A stretch of DNA of 64,000 bases from Phytomonas francai (GCA_001766655.1 MJCC01000001.1:400724-464723); one strand, 5' to 3'. Positions 49,621-59,854 are shown, counted from the first letter of the stretch. Numbers and translations are program-made. The notes: generated from the letters alone by a model not told the origin.

Positions 49621-52323
49621 ATGCCATTATTACGTCCCTACAATTTGCAAGTTATGCGAACACCGTTCGAGGTGGTCGGGGTCCAGGCTTGTCTCCCGAG
49701 CCTGGCCTCCCCGAGCAACCCCCGGCACTTCCCTGTCGGCGTGAGCGGGGTGCGGGAGCTGGCCTACCGGCACGCGCAGTCCGCCCCCTCGTCCCCGACC
49801 TCCCCCTCGCCGTCAGCCGCCTCGGTGGGCCCTTCCTCCTTCCTCTGCTGCCAGCAGAAGGGCCAACTGCTGGCCTGCGGGTGGGAGGACCTTCGGCAGG
49901 TCGGCACGTGCAGCCACGGCGCCCACACGACGGTGGCCCAGTGCATCGTGACGGCGGGCCTGCTCATCACCCGCATCGCGTGCGACCACCCCGACGACGC
50001 CCTGCAGAGCGACCACAACGTCTACGTCTGGGACGCGGCGACCTTCGCGCGGCTCTACGAGCTCCACGGCCACTCCGCGCGGGTCACGAGCATGGCGGTC
50101 CACCCCCGCCACCCCCACATCCTCGTGACCGCCGCGCTCGACTACGTCACGTGCGTCTGGGAGCTCTCCGCGCAGACCGCGAACAGCCTCACGGACGAGG
50201 AGACGCGCGGCCTCGGCACGATCACGCACCTCGAGTGGCTGCTGCCGCACTGCAGGCTCGGGAGGCCCGCGGGGATGGGCGGGAGCCTGCTCATCGCGGC
50301 CGCCGACGTGCCGCTCAGTGTGTGGCGCTGGGACGGCGCCGCGCTCGCGCAGGTGGCCGCGGCGCCGGTGAGCTCCAGTAGCGCGGTCACCGCCGTGCAC
50401 GCGCGGACGCCCTCGCACGCCTCGCAGTGCGTCGTCCACACGGGCAGCACCGACGGCTGTGTGCGGAGGTGGGTGATCGACGGGAACCCCGCCGACGAGA
50501 CGTGCGCGATTGAATTGATCTATCAAGTGAAACTCCACCACGCCTCGATTAACCATCTCCTCGCGAACGACCGGATTAACGTGAGTGGGAGCCTCTACAG
50601 CGGCGTTGCGCTTTACCATTGTCAGAAAGGTACACGGGCAATGTTTGAGGAGGTCGGCGGTGTCACCTCCATGCTTCTTGACGATACAAACAAGCTCGTG
50701 CTAGTAGGAGCCGCAAATGGTTTGCTATGGATAATCAGTTATGCTCAATTTGAAACCGCAGAAGCGAAGGCGACAACTAGTGAAGCCACCACCTTGTATC
50801 GCGTTTGCGTGGGTAAAACGGCTGTCAACGGAATCTTGCTTGAATTGGCGAATGACAGCACATGGAAACAGCTATTGACGGTCTGCTCGAATGGGTACAT
50901 CACCGTTTTCGATTACAGACTCAGACATGTGCAAACAATCTCGCCTGCGAAGGCCCCCATCAAGGATTCTTCCTCGGGACTCTCGACATCCGCCGCGGCG
51001 GTTCCATTTTTTATCAAAACGGATGATAACGGCAAAAAACTTCTTATAGCACATACCAAAACCAACTCCATCGTCATGATTAACCCTGACAAGCCGAATT
51101 CCACGAAATACGGTTCCATCGTCCTCCCAAAATACAGCGTAGTAACATGCGTGCGCTGGGATGCCGCGGTGAGGAAGATGTTTATTGGGGTGCAACGGGA
51201 TTCCGTGCGCTCCTTTAGCCTAGATTCCGGCAATCAAAAGCCGTACGCTTGGGTTCAGATGGACTATTGGAAGCTCAAGTCCTACTTCCCGACATCATTT
51301 TCGGCGAGTGTGCAAGATATCATAATGGTGTGCCTGACCGATAATCCGAACGCGCTGGGAAAAGCGCAGGGGTTGCTTGGGGTTCTAGTATCCAATGATT
51401 CCAAAAGCGAACGAGACAGTTTAGTGGTGCTGAAGTCCCTTGAGGACTCAGTGCCCTTCTCGGTAACACTATTGGAATCCTTCACAAAGACGATGAAGAA
51501 GGGAAGTCCGGACTGGAAGGCGACGGCGGTGGTGCAAAACACAAGGGGGGTCATTGAGGTGTTCTCTGTGGAAGCGACGGATGGGCAGGATAACTACCAA
51601 GTAACCCCGAAGGTGATGCTCACCCCGCCATCGCTGTTGGCCTTCCCCAAGCCAATTAAGGATGAAAACATGCTAAACCCCTTTTTCTGTAGACCTTCGT
51701 ACATCGCGAAGTATGAAAACTCCTCCAGTAAGGATGCAATCACCGTCTCCTGGGTTGAAAAATTCGTCTTATTTTCGAGCAGAATATACACCTCAATGGA
51801 CTACAAACAGATCGTGTTTGAGCCTATTCAACTGCCGAGCATCCCTAGCCACTCTCCCTCTAGTTTTGTACGTGAAGTGCATCTGGTCAATTCCCATGAA
51901 GTAAGCATTGCAGTCCTGTACAACAACTCGATGGACGCTCTTCTTATAGGCCCTAGGCAACCGAATGAGAAGGATATCTCCATCTTTGTGTTGGGGTACA
52001 GTGGGGAGGTGCTGCAGCACAATGGGGGGAAATGGAACACGAAAGAAACAGGCATCACCACCGATGAGGCGGAGTCCAACAAAAAAATGTGTATTTGTAT
52101 TTCTAGTTATTCTGAACAGTGTTACGTCGCGTTTGGTTATACAGACGGCTTGGTTCAGCTATTAGACACCTCAAGGATTTACGTGTTCGCTCGGCTGTGG
52201 ATGGGCTCCGCGCCCCTGCGTGGGTTGTGGTGCTTTCAGAAGGATGTGATCGTGGAGGATGACAACTTCGCGATTTATTCGACTCCTCTACATCGCCGTT
52301 ACCTGTTTGACACATTATTTTAA
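49621..52323 (+). CDS. WD40/beta-propeller protein of unknown function
   Basis: The protein has 900 residues. A recognisable WD repeat is at about 135-185 (HNVYVWDAATFARLYELHGH, then HPHILVTAALDYVTCVWELS). Further blades are at about 210-240 (LLIAAADVPLSVWRWDG), 270-290 (TGSTDGCVRRWVID), 355-380 (LVLVGAANGLLWIISY) and 415-440 (LLTVCSNGYITVFDYRLRHV). A second propeller probably fills the C-terminal half (KMFIGVQRDSVRSFSLDSG, VAFGYTDGLVQLLDTSRIYV). This points to a scaffold made of two propellers, as in many flagellar, trafficking or nucleolar proteins, but I cannot assign the family. An alternative start is the ATG at residue 12. The first 900 bases are very GC-rich; the composition drops abruptly near 50520. 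Confidence 0.8.
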   Translation: MPLLRPYNLQVMRTPFEVVGVQACLPSLASPSNPRHFPVGVSGVRELAYRHAQSAPSSPTSPSPSAASVGPSSFLCCQQKGQLLACGWEDLRQVGTCSHGAHTTVAQCIVTAGLLITRIACDHPDDALQSDHNVYVWDAATFARLYELHGHSARVTSMAVHPRHPHILVTAALDYVTCVWELSAQTANSLTDEETRGLGTITHLEWLLPHCRLGRPAGMGGSLLIAAADVPLSVWRWDGAALAQVAAAPVSSSSAVTAVHARTPSHASQCVVHTGSTDGCVRRWVIDGNPADETCAIELIYQVKLHHASINHLLANDRINVSGSLYSGVALYHCQKGTRAMFEEVGGVTSMLLDDTNKLVLVGAANGLLWIISYAQFETAEAKATTSEATTLYRVCVGKTAVNGILLELANDSTWKQLLTVCSNGYITVFDYRLRHVQTISPAKAPIKDSSSGLSTSAAAVPFFIKTDDNGKKLLIAHTKTNSIVMINPDKPNSTKYGSIVLPKYSVVTCVRWDAAVRKMFIGVQRDSVRSFSLDSGNQKPYAWVQMDYWKLKSYFPTSFSASVQDIIMVCLTDNPNALGKAQGLLGVLVSNDSKSERDSLVVLKSLEDSVPFSVTLLESFTKTMKKGSPDWKATAVVQNTRGVIEVFSVEATDGQDNYQVTPKVMLTPPSLLAFPKPIKDENMLNPFFCRPSYIAKYENSSSKDAITVSWVEKFVLFSSRIYTSMDYKQIVFEPIQLPSIPSHSPSSFVREVHLVNSHEVSIAVLYNNSMDALLIGPRQPNEKDISIFVLGYSGEVLQHNGGKWNTKETGITTDEAESNKKMCICISSYSEQCYVAFGYTDGLVQLLDTSRIYVFARLWMGSAPLRGLWCFQKDVIVEDDNFAIYSTPLHRRYLFDTLF

Positions 52324-52705
52324 TTTCTCCCAAAATAATGATGGGTTTGAGTGTGAGTTTTTGAAACTTCTTCATCCTACTTTTTTTCGGGACTAGATTG
52401 CATTTTTTTTTTTAATAGATGATAATGTGTATATGGGATCAACTAAAATGTACTCGATATTGTTTCGAAAAGTATTGTTGAGGATCTATGTATGATAATG
52501 GAAGTCCCAAAACAACCTTAAACTTACTTTCCCTCTGCACATTTAAAGTGGCACACTTGATTCGTACTGGTGAAAAGAAGGGTGTCATTTCTTTTCTTAC
52601 GCCTTCTCTTCGCTAGAATTCATACGCACGAAATGCCTTTCGCGTGATGATGTCTCAACACCGTTTTTATTTCAAGAATGCAACCCCTATTAGAAGCCTA
52701 CGACA

Positions 52706-52729
52706 ATATATATATATATATATATATAT
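52706..52729. repeat. (AT)12 microsatellite
   Basis: A pure AT dinucleotide repeat in the spacer downstream of the WD40 gene. Confidence 0.9.
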
Positions 52730-53019
52730 GATAGCAAAAGTTTGATTAATATAATTAGTACGGTGCATTATATTCGAGCTACATCATTCTATTTTTTCCT
52801 TAAGGAGCCAACCTATAATGAAATCTTTTCCTTCCGTTGAATTCGTTGTTTCTATCTGATTGTAGGCTTGCAACCCATATCGCTTTGCCCCTCCATCGTA
52901 TTAGCGAAATGGTATAAATTTTGTTGAATAATTTAAGCCTATGAATATTTGTGACTGAATAGGTGATGTTCGATTCAAAAATGCTATTGGACCGACCTAA
53001 AAATTGCGTTGTTTTTGTT

Positions 53020-53034
53020 GGGGGGGGGGGGGGG
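53020..53034 (+). repeat. Run of 15 G
   Basis: An uninterrupted G homopolymer after a T-rich stretch in spacer DNA. Similar runs on the same strand occur at 771-783, 49262-49271 and 60215-60229. Confidence 0.9.
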
Positions 53035-53417
53035 AAGGGATAAGACTAAAGAAACGAATGGCTCCTTAACATTTTATACGGTGTGAATTACCGCATCGAT
53101 TTAAAGGGGAAAAGAGACTGCACGCACAGGTGACTTTGGGATGTGGGGTTTCAAATATTTTTAAATATTGCCTGATTTCAATTTTGGTTTGGTTTTTGTC
53201 AAGTATAAATTCCTAAATTTATTCCTCTCTTCCTTTCTCTCCTTTTTAAAAAAAAAAAAACTCTACGCACATTAATTGCGAGAACTTTGTTTTGAACTCT
53301 TTTGCTTTCCACCCCCTTCGGCGTGTGAGGGAAAAAATTCAACCTCTGAAGCGAATTGTAAGTTATTTACCTTCTATTACCCATTTATAGTTATATTCAC
53401 GATCTAAAGACGGGGGG

Positions 53418-55592
53418 ATGGCATTTCAAACATCCCAAGCGATGAAAAAGGAATTCCGCCTTCCAATGGTTCCCGGGATGTCTTGTGGGGAGGAGATGCT
53501 TCGGCGGAACTACCACCGCTCCCACATCGTGGGCGCGGGCCTCGACTGCGCGACGGCCTTCGACGCAGTGTTGGCGGATCAGGGCGGGTTGAACGCGCGA
53601 TTCGCGTCCTCCGCGGTGAAGTCGGGCGCGGGCGCAGACGAGGGCGAGGGCGCCGCGGACCTCACGGGGTGCGTCCTCCGTTTTTACGGCTACACAATCG
53701 AGCGGGTGGCGGAGAGCGTGGTCGAGGTGGAGCGGGTGCGGCGGGTGGTGCTGCGGTTCTACCTCGAGGACGGCACGCTGAGCCTGACGGAGCCGGCCGA
53801 GGACAACTCCGGCATCCCCTTCCGCGCGAACCTGAAGCGGCACCTCGTGCCGCACCCCGACGGCACCCCCATCACCCTCGCCGACCTCAAAGTCGGCGAG
53901 CCCCTCACCTTCTACGGCAGGACCTACCTCCTCTACGACGCGGACCCCTTCACGCGCGAGTTCTACGCCGCCGCGGGCGCCACGCAGGCGGCGGCGCTGG
54001 GGCTGCCCGAGGACGCGCCCGCGGGGCCGGCGGCCCCGCCGCGCCCGCCCTCCATCGCGGCCACGAGCCCCCTTTTCAACCGCCTCACCCCCGAGCAGGT
54101 CCGCGCGACCCGGCGCTTCCTCGCGCACGACCGCGAGGTCCTTCGCTGCGATTGCACCTGGGACGACTCCGCGAGCGTGTACGGCTACCCCCACCTCATG
54201 ACGCTCTACTACTTCCTCGCCGACGGCAGCCTCGCGGTGACCGAGAAGGACGCGCCGAACAGCGGGCGCGAGCCCTTCCCCGTCTTCCTGGGGCGCCAGC
54301 GCGTCGTGCGGCCCGGCGGCGGCCCCGCGGACTTCTACACCGACCGCGACCTCCGCATCGGCAACGTCCTCGAGCTCTTCGGCCGCCGCCTGCGCATCCA
54401 CGACTACGACGCCTACACCCGCGCCCACCTCGCGCGGGCCTTCGGGGTCGTCGAGTACGCGCCGATCCCGGGCGCGGCGCCCCCGCCGAGGGCTCTCCCG
54501 GGCGCCCGCGGCCGCGCCGAGGCCGCCGAGGCCGTCGAGGAGCCCCGCCCCGCGGAGCCCCGCCGGCATCGCCTCGACACCGCCTCCGTGAAGTTCCTCG
54601 CGGTGCTCGACAACGGCACCTACGCCGACGCGATCCGGCGCTTCGTGCTGACGGTCTACCCCGCCGACGACACCGTCGCCATCTTCGAGCCCGTCATGCG
54701 GAACAGCGGGATCGTCGGGGGGAAGTTCCTCTCGCGGCAAAAGGTCAGGCGCCCGGGCGCGCCCGAGGGGGCGTTCTACACCAGCAACGACTTCTTCGTC
54801 GGCGCCCGCGTCCGCATCAACGGCTTCCCCTTCACCGTGCTCAAGTCGGACGAGCGCTCGCTGCGGTGCATGGAGGACAACGGCGAGGCCTTCGCGCACT
54901 CGGATATCAACCAGATCGTGCGCAAGATGCGCGCGATGCTGCGGAGTAAGCAGAGCGGCCTCGCCGAGGCCTTCCGCCGCGCCGACGAGACCCACAAGGG
55001 CGGCTTGGAGATGTCTGTCTTCTTGTCGATCATGGCGGAGCTCCAGCTCGATATGTCGGAGCAGGAGATCCTGACGATTCTCCGCTTCTTTGACAAAAAT
55101 AATGAGTCCTACGTCTCCTACGAGGAGGTCGCCTCGCGCATTCTGCCGGAGGGAAGCGTCGTAGCCGGCGACGATCGCCCGTGGAATGTGATCTACGACG
55201 AAAGCCTAAAGGAGGAGACCGCCGCCTTCGTCCGGGATCCGAAAGTGGAGCTGGAAAAGGAGCGCCTGGCGCAGGAAACCCTGCTCGCCGCTCGCGCTGC
55301 AGCTGAAATCAGGGAGCTCTATGAACAACGCCGCCAACTTTTTATGAAGGAGCTCCGCGCCATCACGGATTACGCGAAAGACAGTTTGATCGGCGTCGAC
55401 GAGTTCAAGATGTGCATTAGGCAGAAGCTCCACATCACCTCTTTGTCGAGTGAGGAGCTCAACGCGTTGGTAGCAAAACTTTTTCCCAATAAATATCCAC
55501 GAATCACGTATGAGGAATTTATCCGTCTGTTTAACGGAACCTCAAGTTTACCACACACGCTCGCATCCATATCGGATAAGAAGTCAGAATAA
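53418..55592 (+). CDS. DM10/EF-hand protein, EFHC1/Rib72 family, doublet microtubule inner protein
   Basis: The protein has 724 residues. Three DM10 domains are visible: about 80-190 (GCVLRFYGYTIERVAESVVE, then DNSGIPFRANLKRHLVP), about 230-345 (REVLRCDCTWDDSASVYGYP, then NSGREPFPVFLGRQRV) and about 388-495 (VKFLAVLDNGTYADAIRRFV, then NSGIVGGKFLSRQKV). Each has the N-SG-....FL.R..V core. EF-hand-like pairs follow at about 510-580, including DKNNESYVSYEE, and at about 640-705. This is the layout of EFHC1 and Rib72, which sit inside the A-tubule of axonemal doublets. Together with DNAAF3 it supports a motile flagellum. Kinetoplastids have several DM10 proteins, so I leave the symbol open. The GC content is extreme until about 55100. 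Confidence 0.9.
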   Translation: MAFQTSQAMKKEFRLPMVPGMSCGEEMLRRNYHRSHIVGAGLDCATAFDAVLADQGGLNARFASSAVKSGAGADEGEGAADLTGCVLRFYGYTIERVAESVVEVERVRRVVLRFYLEDGTLSLTEPAEDNSGIPFRANLKRHLVPHPDGTPITLADLKVGEPLTFYGRTYLLYDADPFTREFYAAAGATQAAALGLPEDAPAGPAAPPRPPSIAATSPLFNRLTPEQVRATRRFLAHDREVLRCDCTWDDSASVYGYPHLMTLYYFLADGSLAVTEKDAPNSGREPFPVFLGRQRVVRPGGGPADFYTDRDLRIGNVLELFGRRLRIHDYDAYTRAHLARAFGVVEYAPIPGAAPPPRALPGARGRAEAAEAVEEPRPAEPRRHRLDTASVKFLAVLDNGTYADAIRRFVLTVYPADDTVAIFEPVMRNSGIVGGKFLSRQKVRRPGAPEGAFYTSNDFFVGARVRINGFPFTVLKSDERSLRCMEDNGEAFAHSDINQIVRKMRAMLRSKQSGLAEAFRRADETHKGGLEMSVFLSIMAELQLDMSEQEILTILRFFDKNNESYVSYEEVASRILPEGSVVAGDDRPWNVIYDESLKEETAAFVRDPKVELEKERLAQETLLAARAAAEIRELYEQRRQLFMKELRAITDYAKDSLIGVDEFKMCIRQKLHITSLSSEELNALVAKLFPNKYPRITYEEFIRLFNGTSSLPHTLASISDKKSE

Positions 55593-56848
55593 GGGGAGAT
55601 TCCAAAAAAAAAAAGAAGGCAATCTCTAGAGTATTGGTTCTCCACAATGTATTTACTAGATGGGCGTTGTCAAGAGCCCTAGATCGCCTTCCCCTATTCG
55701 TACTAAATTTGGCTCCCCCTTTTCTCCTTCCCTTCTCCGCCCCCCCCACCCTACCCTCCCTTCCTCCCCCCCAAAAAAATCGGTAAATGGCGTTGGTATG
55801 TCTGGGTCTGTAAAATGAAATTACCCCCTCTTTCTTTCAGCCGTTTCCTATGTTATAGATGTAATATTAGCGGTACGTGTATATCAGAACAACAGTAAGC
55901 AGGTAATACTACCAGCAAACAAATGTCAAGTTAGACGCTCTCTGCAAAGGCAATTTCTCTCTTTCTGGTGGTATCGTGTGTGATTTTAATTCTTCCCCTC
56001 TTTTCGTTATCACTTCATTGCCTTTACAGGTATTTTCCCTTATTTCTTAGCAATTTAATGGAACACATTTCATGCGTTTCATGGAAACAAGAGCTGCACT
56101 ACACACCTTTTTTCTCTTCCTCTTACTTGATTTTCCAGGCAATGGCCTATCTACGCACTCTATGCAAAGGGTGATCCTTCTACCCAGTAAGTATAGCGTT
56201 TCTGGTTCTTGCCTTTCGCTTCACAATAGGAGCCTCTTTCAGCTCTGCCCAGATTAAAACCAAACAGCATGAGCAACCATGCCTTGAGAAAGTTACTTTT
56301 GAGCGTCTGAGGATGGGGAGTATCTTACCCCCTCCTAGCTGCTGCTTGGTCTTGGCATAGGTTTCCAATTTTTAAAGAGGTCGTGAATTGTATTTTTTCT
56401 TGCCCCACCAGAGGCCCTTTTAGCCCCTCACTGCTTTGGTTAGAGAGGCCACCAAAATTTCCGATACTGTGCTTACGTTAAACGATATTTCGTATAACGA
56501 CTTTATCATTCGACAAATTCTGATGTCTTTCTCCACATGCATTTATTTTCAAAAAAAAAACTTTTACTAATTCAACAGCGAGCGCATTCCCTAATTTTTA
56601 TTCCGTTTTTCGCTTTCTCACCATTCTCCTCGACTGAAATTTAACAAGATATTCTCGCCAATCAAACTAGGACTGAAGCGGGTAGTTACAACGCTGAAGT
56701 GATAATTTCTTTTGCTTTTAGTCAAATACAAGATAGTGATTTAGTTATTTAGTTTTTCCCAAGACGATCTTTTTCCGTTTTCCGATTTTCGAATCTGAAA
56801 TATATGGTTATAGAATATTGACAACGAAGCGTATCCTTTTGAGCATCC
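55593..56848 (+). other. Long intergenic region, pyrimidine-rich
   Basis: About 1.25 kb with no supported gene. It has many C/T stretches, for example 55711-55772. TTGATTTTCCAG gives an AG at 56137-56138, and TTTCTTTTGCTTTTAG gives an AG at 56720-56721. The latter is the better acceptor for the dehydrogenase gene, about 130 bases before its start codon. Confidence 0.5.
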
Positions 56849-59800
56849 ATGCGTCGTTTAATCCAACAGCGGCTGGCGAGCGCGGTGCTCGTGCGGTGCT
56901 TCACCGACGCCCGCACGATCCGCGAGCCCAACCCGTACGACCAAATCCTCGCCTCCGAGAACCAGGAGTACGTAGAGAACCTCCTCCGGCAGTACGAGAA
57001 GGACCGCTCGCTCGTCGACGTGAGTTTGCTGCCGGTGCTCGAGGCGATTCGCTGCGGAAATTTGGAGGTGCCGGTGGTGACCGCCTTCAGCAGGCCCATC
57101 GACGTCACCTCGCTGTCGGAGAAGCAGCGGCTCGATAACATGCGCCTCGCCTGGATGATCAAGGAGTACGAGAGCAAGGGCCACCACGTCGCGCAGGTCG
57201 ACCCCTTCAACGGCGCCTTTGTCAGCTCGCGCAGCCTCAACGACCTCCATCTCGACCCCCCGGCCTTCGGCTTCTCCGAGGCCGACCTCGAGCAAGTCTT
57301 CCACGTCACCTTCGGCAGCGATCAGAAGCTGACCTTTGTCAGCGGCGGCACCGGCATGACGCTCGAGGAAATTGTCAAAAAGCTCCAGAGGATGTACTGC
57401 GGCCCTATCGGCTTCGACTTCACCTCCTCCGGGCCCGACACCCTTTGCAATTGGTTTCGCATTGAGGCGTTTAACGCCCTGAAGCCGCTCTCGCGGGAGG
57501 AACGGCGGCACATCCTGCGCGACCTGGTGAAGACGACGAAACTGGAGAAATTCCTGTACTCGAAGTACCCCATGCAGAAACGCTTCGGGCTGGAGGGCTC
57601 CGAGGCGTTGGTTCTTGCCCTCAAAGCCGCGATCATGGAGGCCAGCAGCCACGATATGGAGCACTGCATGCTTGGGATGGCCTGGCGTGGACGTCTCAAC
57701 GTGCTGGCAAACGTCTGTGGGAGGTCGCTGAAGGATATCTTCTATGAGTTCCAAAACGATGTCAAACCGGACAGCACGACCAAGGACGACCTCTTCCTCA
57801 ACTTCGGCTTCCGCAATACCGTGAATTTGCCGACGGAGAAGCAGGTGGGGATCGAGGTGCTGCCGACCTCTGCCCATTCGGAGGCCGCGACTTCACTGGT
57901 GCTTGGCAAGGCGCATGCGCGGCAAATGTACACAAACGATATCAGGCGGGTCCACACCATGCCTATTCTCGTTCACGGCGATGCCTCCATAAGTGGGGAA
58001 GGTATCTGCTATGAATTGATGGGGCTGTGCGATCTAAAGAACTACAGAGTAGGCGGCACGCTCCACATCATCGTCAACAACCAAATCGGCTTCACAACGG
58101 ACCCGAGGGACGCCCGCGGGAACTTCTATTGCTCGGATATCGGAAAGATGAACCGAACCCCCATTATGCGCGTGAACGGCGACGACGCCGAGGCGTGTGT
58201 TCGCGCGGCCCGCATCGCCGCCCGCTTTCGCCAGCAGTTCCAGCGCGATGTGATCCTGGAGTTGGTCTGCTATCGGAGCTACGGGCACGACGTGGGCGAT
58301 ACGCCGGACTTCACGCATCCGAACATGTACCGAATCATCCAGGAGCACCCACGCCTGCTCGAGATCTACTCGAAGGGCCTCATCGACGAAGGCGTGATCA
58401 CCGCCGAGGAGTTCAAGGAGGAGGAGCGCCAGTGCGAAGAGACCATGCAGTATGCCTTCGAGCATGCCATCACCTCGCAGGTCTTCCCAAAGACCATCCC
58501 CCTTTTCCACCCCGAGTCGGAGAACATCTCCGAGGACCTTTCCTCGGAGACGATCAAGGCGGTAAAGACGCTGCTGAACGCCCCCCCGCCGGCGGTCATC
58601 ACCGGCGAGGACTACGAGCTACTGAAAACTGTCGGCCTCCACATCGCCAGGATCCCGAAGGAGATGAAGAAGGCCCACCCGGTCGTCGAGCGCACCTTTG
58701 CAAATCGCAAAAAGGGCATCCAGAACGGCGACGCGATTGAGTGGTGCCAGGCGGAGCTGATGGCGTTGGGCACCCTATCCCTGAAGGGCACCCACGTGCG
58801 ATTCACCGGCGAGGACGTCGAGCGCGGGACCTTCACCCAGCGCCACGCCGTGATCACGGACATGCAGACGAACCTGAAGTACACACCGGTCGCGACCCTC
58901 TCGCCCAACCAGGCGCCCTTCGTGATCGCCAACACCTCCCTCTCCGAGCTCGGCGTCTGCGGCTTCGAGATGGGCTACAACCTCGAGAACAACAAGAGCA
59001 TCGTGATCTGGGAGGCGCAATTCGGCGACTTCGCGAACGGCGCGCAGGTGATCTTCGACCACTTCCTGTCCGCGTCGGAGCGGCGCTGGGAGCTGCAGTC
59101 GAGCCTTGTGCTCTCGCTCCCACACGGCTACTCTGGGGCGGGGCCCGAGCACAGCTCCGCCCGCATCGAGCGCTTCCTCCAGCTCAGCGACGACATCGAC
59201 GCGGTCCCGAGCACCTTCCGGAAGCTGCCGAACGACCAGATCCTCGAGGCCCGCATCCGGAGCCGGAACTGGCAGGTCTGCTACCCCAGCACCCCGGCGA
59301 GCTACTTCCACATGCTCCGCCGCCAGGGCCTGCGCGACTTCGCGAAGCCGCTCGTCTTCTTCTTCTCGAAGGCGCGGCTGCGCGCGCCGAACCTCTCGCG
59401 GCTCGACGAGCTCGCCGGCGACGTGTACTTCCGTCCGGTCCTCGACACCGGCGCGGCCGCCGGCCCCGACGCCCCCCCCCCGCGCCGCCTGCTCTTCTGC
59501 GCGGGCCAGATCGAGAGCATCGTCGCCGAGGCCCGCGCGGGCAAACACGACGACGTCGTCCTCATCACCCTCGAGCAGCTCGTGCCCTTCCCCTGGGAGC
59601 AGGTCGCCGACGTCGTCGAGAAGTACCTCGCGCGGAACCCCGCCGTCGAGCTCGCGTGGCTGCAGGAGGAGCCGAAGAACATGGGGATGTGGGCCTTCGT
59701 GCGGCCGCGGCTGAACGCCCTGCTCCGGCACCTCGGCGCGCCCACGCCCCGCGTCCGCTGCATCGCGCGCGAGAGCGCGGCCTCGCCGGCGACCGGGTAC

Positions 59801-59854
59801 GTCTCCGTCCACGTCGAGGAGGAGCGCCAGATCATCCAGGAATGCTTCGCCTAG
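56849..59854 (+). CDS. OGDH: 2-oxoglutarate dehydrogenase E1 component
   Basis: The protein has 1001 residues, the usual size for mitochondrial E1o. It decarboxylates 2-oxoglutarate with thiamine diphosphate in the TCA cycle complex. Visible family elements are EGSEALVLALKAAIMEASSH-like substrate-loop sequence (about 250), GMAWRGRLNVLANVCGRSLK (about 275), the cofactor motif H376-G-D-A, ending in N410-N-Q-I-G-F-T-T, DIGKMNRTPIMRVNGDDAEA (about 432), and GTFTQRHAVI (about 660). The N-terminus (MRRLIQQRLASAVLVRCF) is basic and suits mitochondrial import. In the loop usually written RRHGHNE(A/G)D this protein has RSYGHDVGD (about 477-485), so the Asn-Glu pair is replaced by Asp-Val. Trypanosomatids carry two E1 genes; the divergence may mark one of them. 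GC content is highest at 58800-59850. Confidence 0.95.
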   Translation: MRRLIQQRLASAVLVRCFTDARTIREPNPYDQILASENQEYVENLLRQYEKDRSLVDVSLLPVLEAIRCGNLEVPVVTAFSRPIDVTSLSEKQRLDNMRLAWMIKEYESKGHHVAQVDPFNGAFVSSRSLNDLHLDPPAFGFSEADLEQVFHVTFGSDQKLTFVSGGTGMTLEEIVKKLQRMYCGPIGFDFTSSGPDTLCNWFRIEAFNALKPLSREERRHILRDLVKTTKLEKFLYSKYPMQKRFGLEGSEALVLALKAAIMEASSHDMEHCMLGMAWRGRLNVLANVCGRSLKDIFYEFQNDVKPDSTTKDDLFLNFGFRNTVNLPTEKQVGIEVLPTSAHSEAATSLVLGKAHARQMYTNDIRRVHTMPILVHGDASISGEGICYELMGLCDLKNYRVGGTLHIIVNNQIGFTTDPRDARGNFYCSDIGKMNRTPIMRVNGDDAEACVRAARIAARFRQQFQRDVILELVCYRSYGHDVGDTPDFTHPNMYRIIQEHPRLLEIYSKGLIDEGVITAEEFKEEERQCEETMQYAFEHAITSQVFPKTIPLFHPESENISEDLSSETIKAVKTLLNAPPPAVITGEDYELLKTVGLHIARIPKEMKKAHPVVERTFANRKKGIQNGDAIEWCQAELMALGTLSLKGTHVRFTGEDVERGTFTQRHAVITDMQTNLKYTPVATLSPNQAPFVIANTSLSELGVCGFEMGYNLENNKSIVIWEAQFGDFANGAQVIFDHFLSASERRWELQSSLVLSLPHGYSGAGPEHSSARIERFLQLSDDIDAVPSTFRKLPNDQILEARIRSRNWQVCYPSTPASYFHMLRRQGLRDFAKPLVFFFSKARLRAPNLSRLDELAGDVYFRPVLDTGAAAGPDAPPPRRLLFCAGQIESIVAEARAGKHDDVVLITLEQLVPFPWEQVADVVEKYLARNPAVELAWLQEEPKNMGMWAFVRPRLNALLRHLGAPTPRVRCIARESAASPATGYVSVHVEEERQIIQECFA

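Larger units (their letters stand above)
52324..53417 (+). other. Intergenic region with AT repeat and G15 run
   Basis: About 1.1 kb without a supported gene. An (AT)12 microsatellite is at 52706-52729, and a run of 15 G at 53020-53034. A pyrimidine tract at 53220-53247 is followed by an A-run and may direct splicing of the DM10 gene. Confidence 0.5.

Noticed and set aside
53397..54995. 532-codon open frame on the minus strand
   Set aside because: It is the complement of the GC-rich DM10 gene. GC-rich DNA lacks stop codons in all frames, and the + strand frame has clear DM10 domains.
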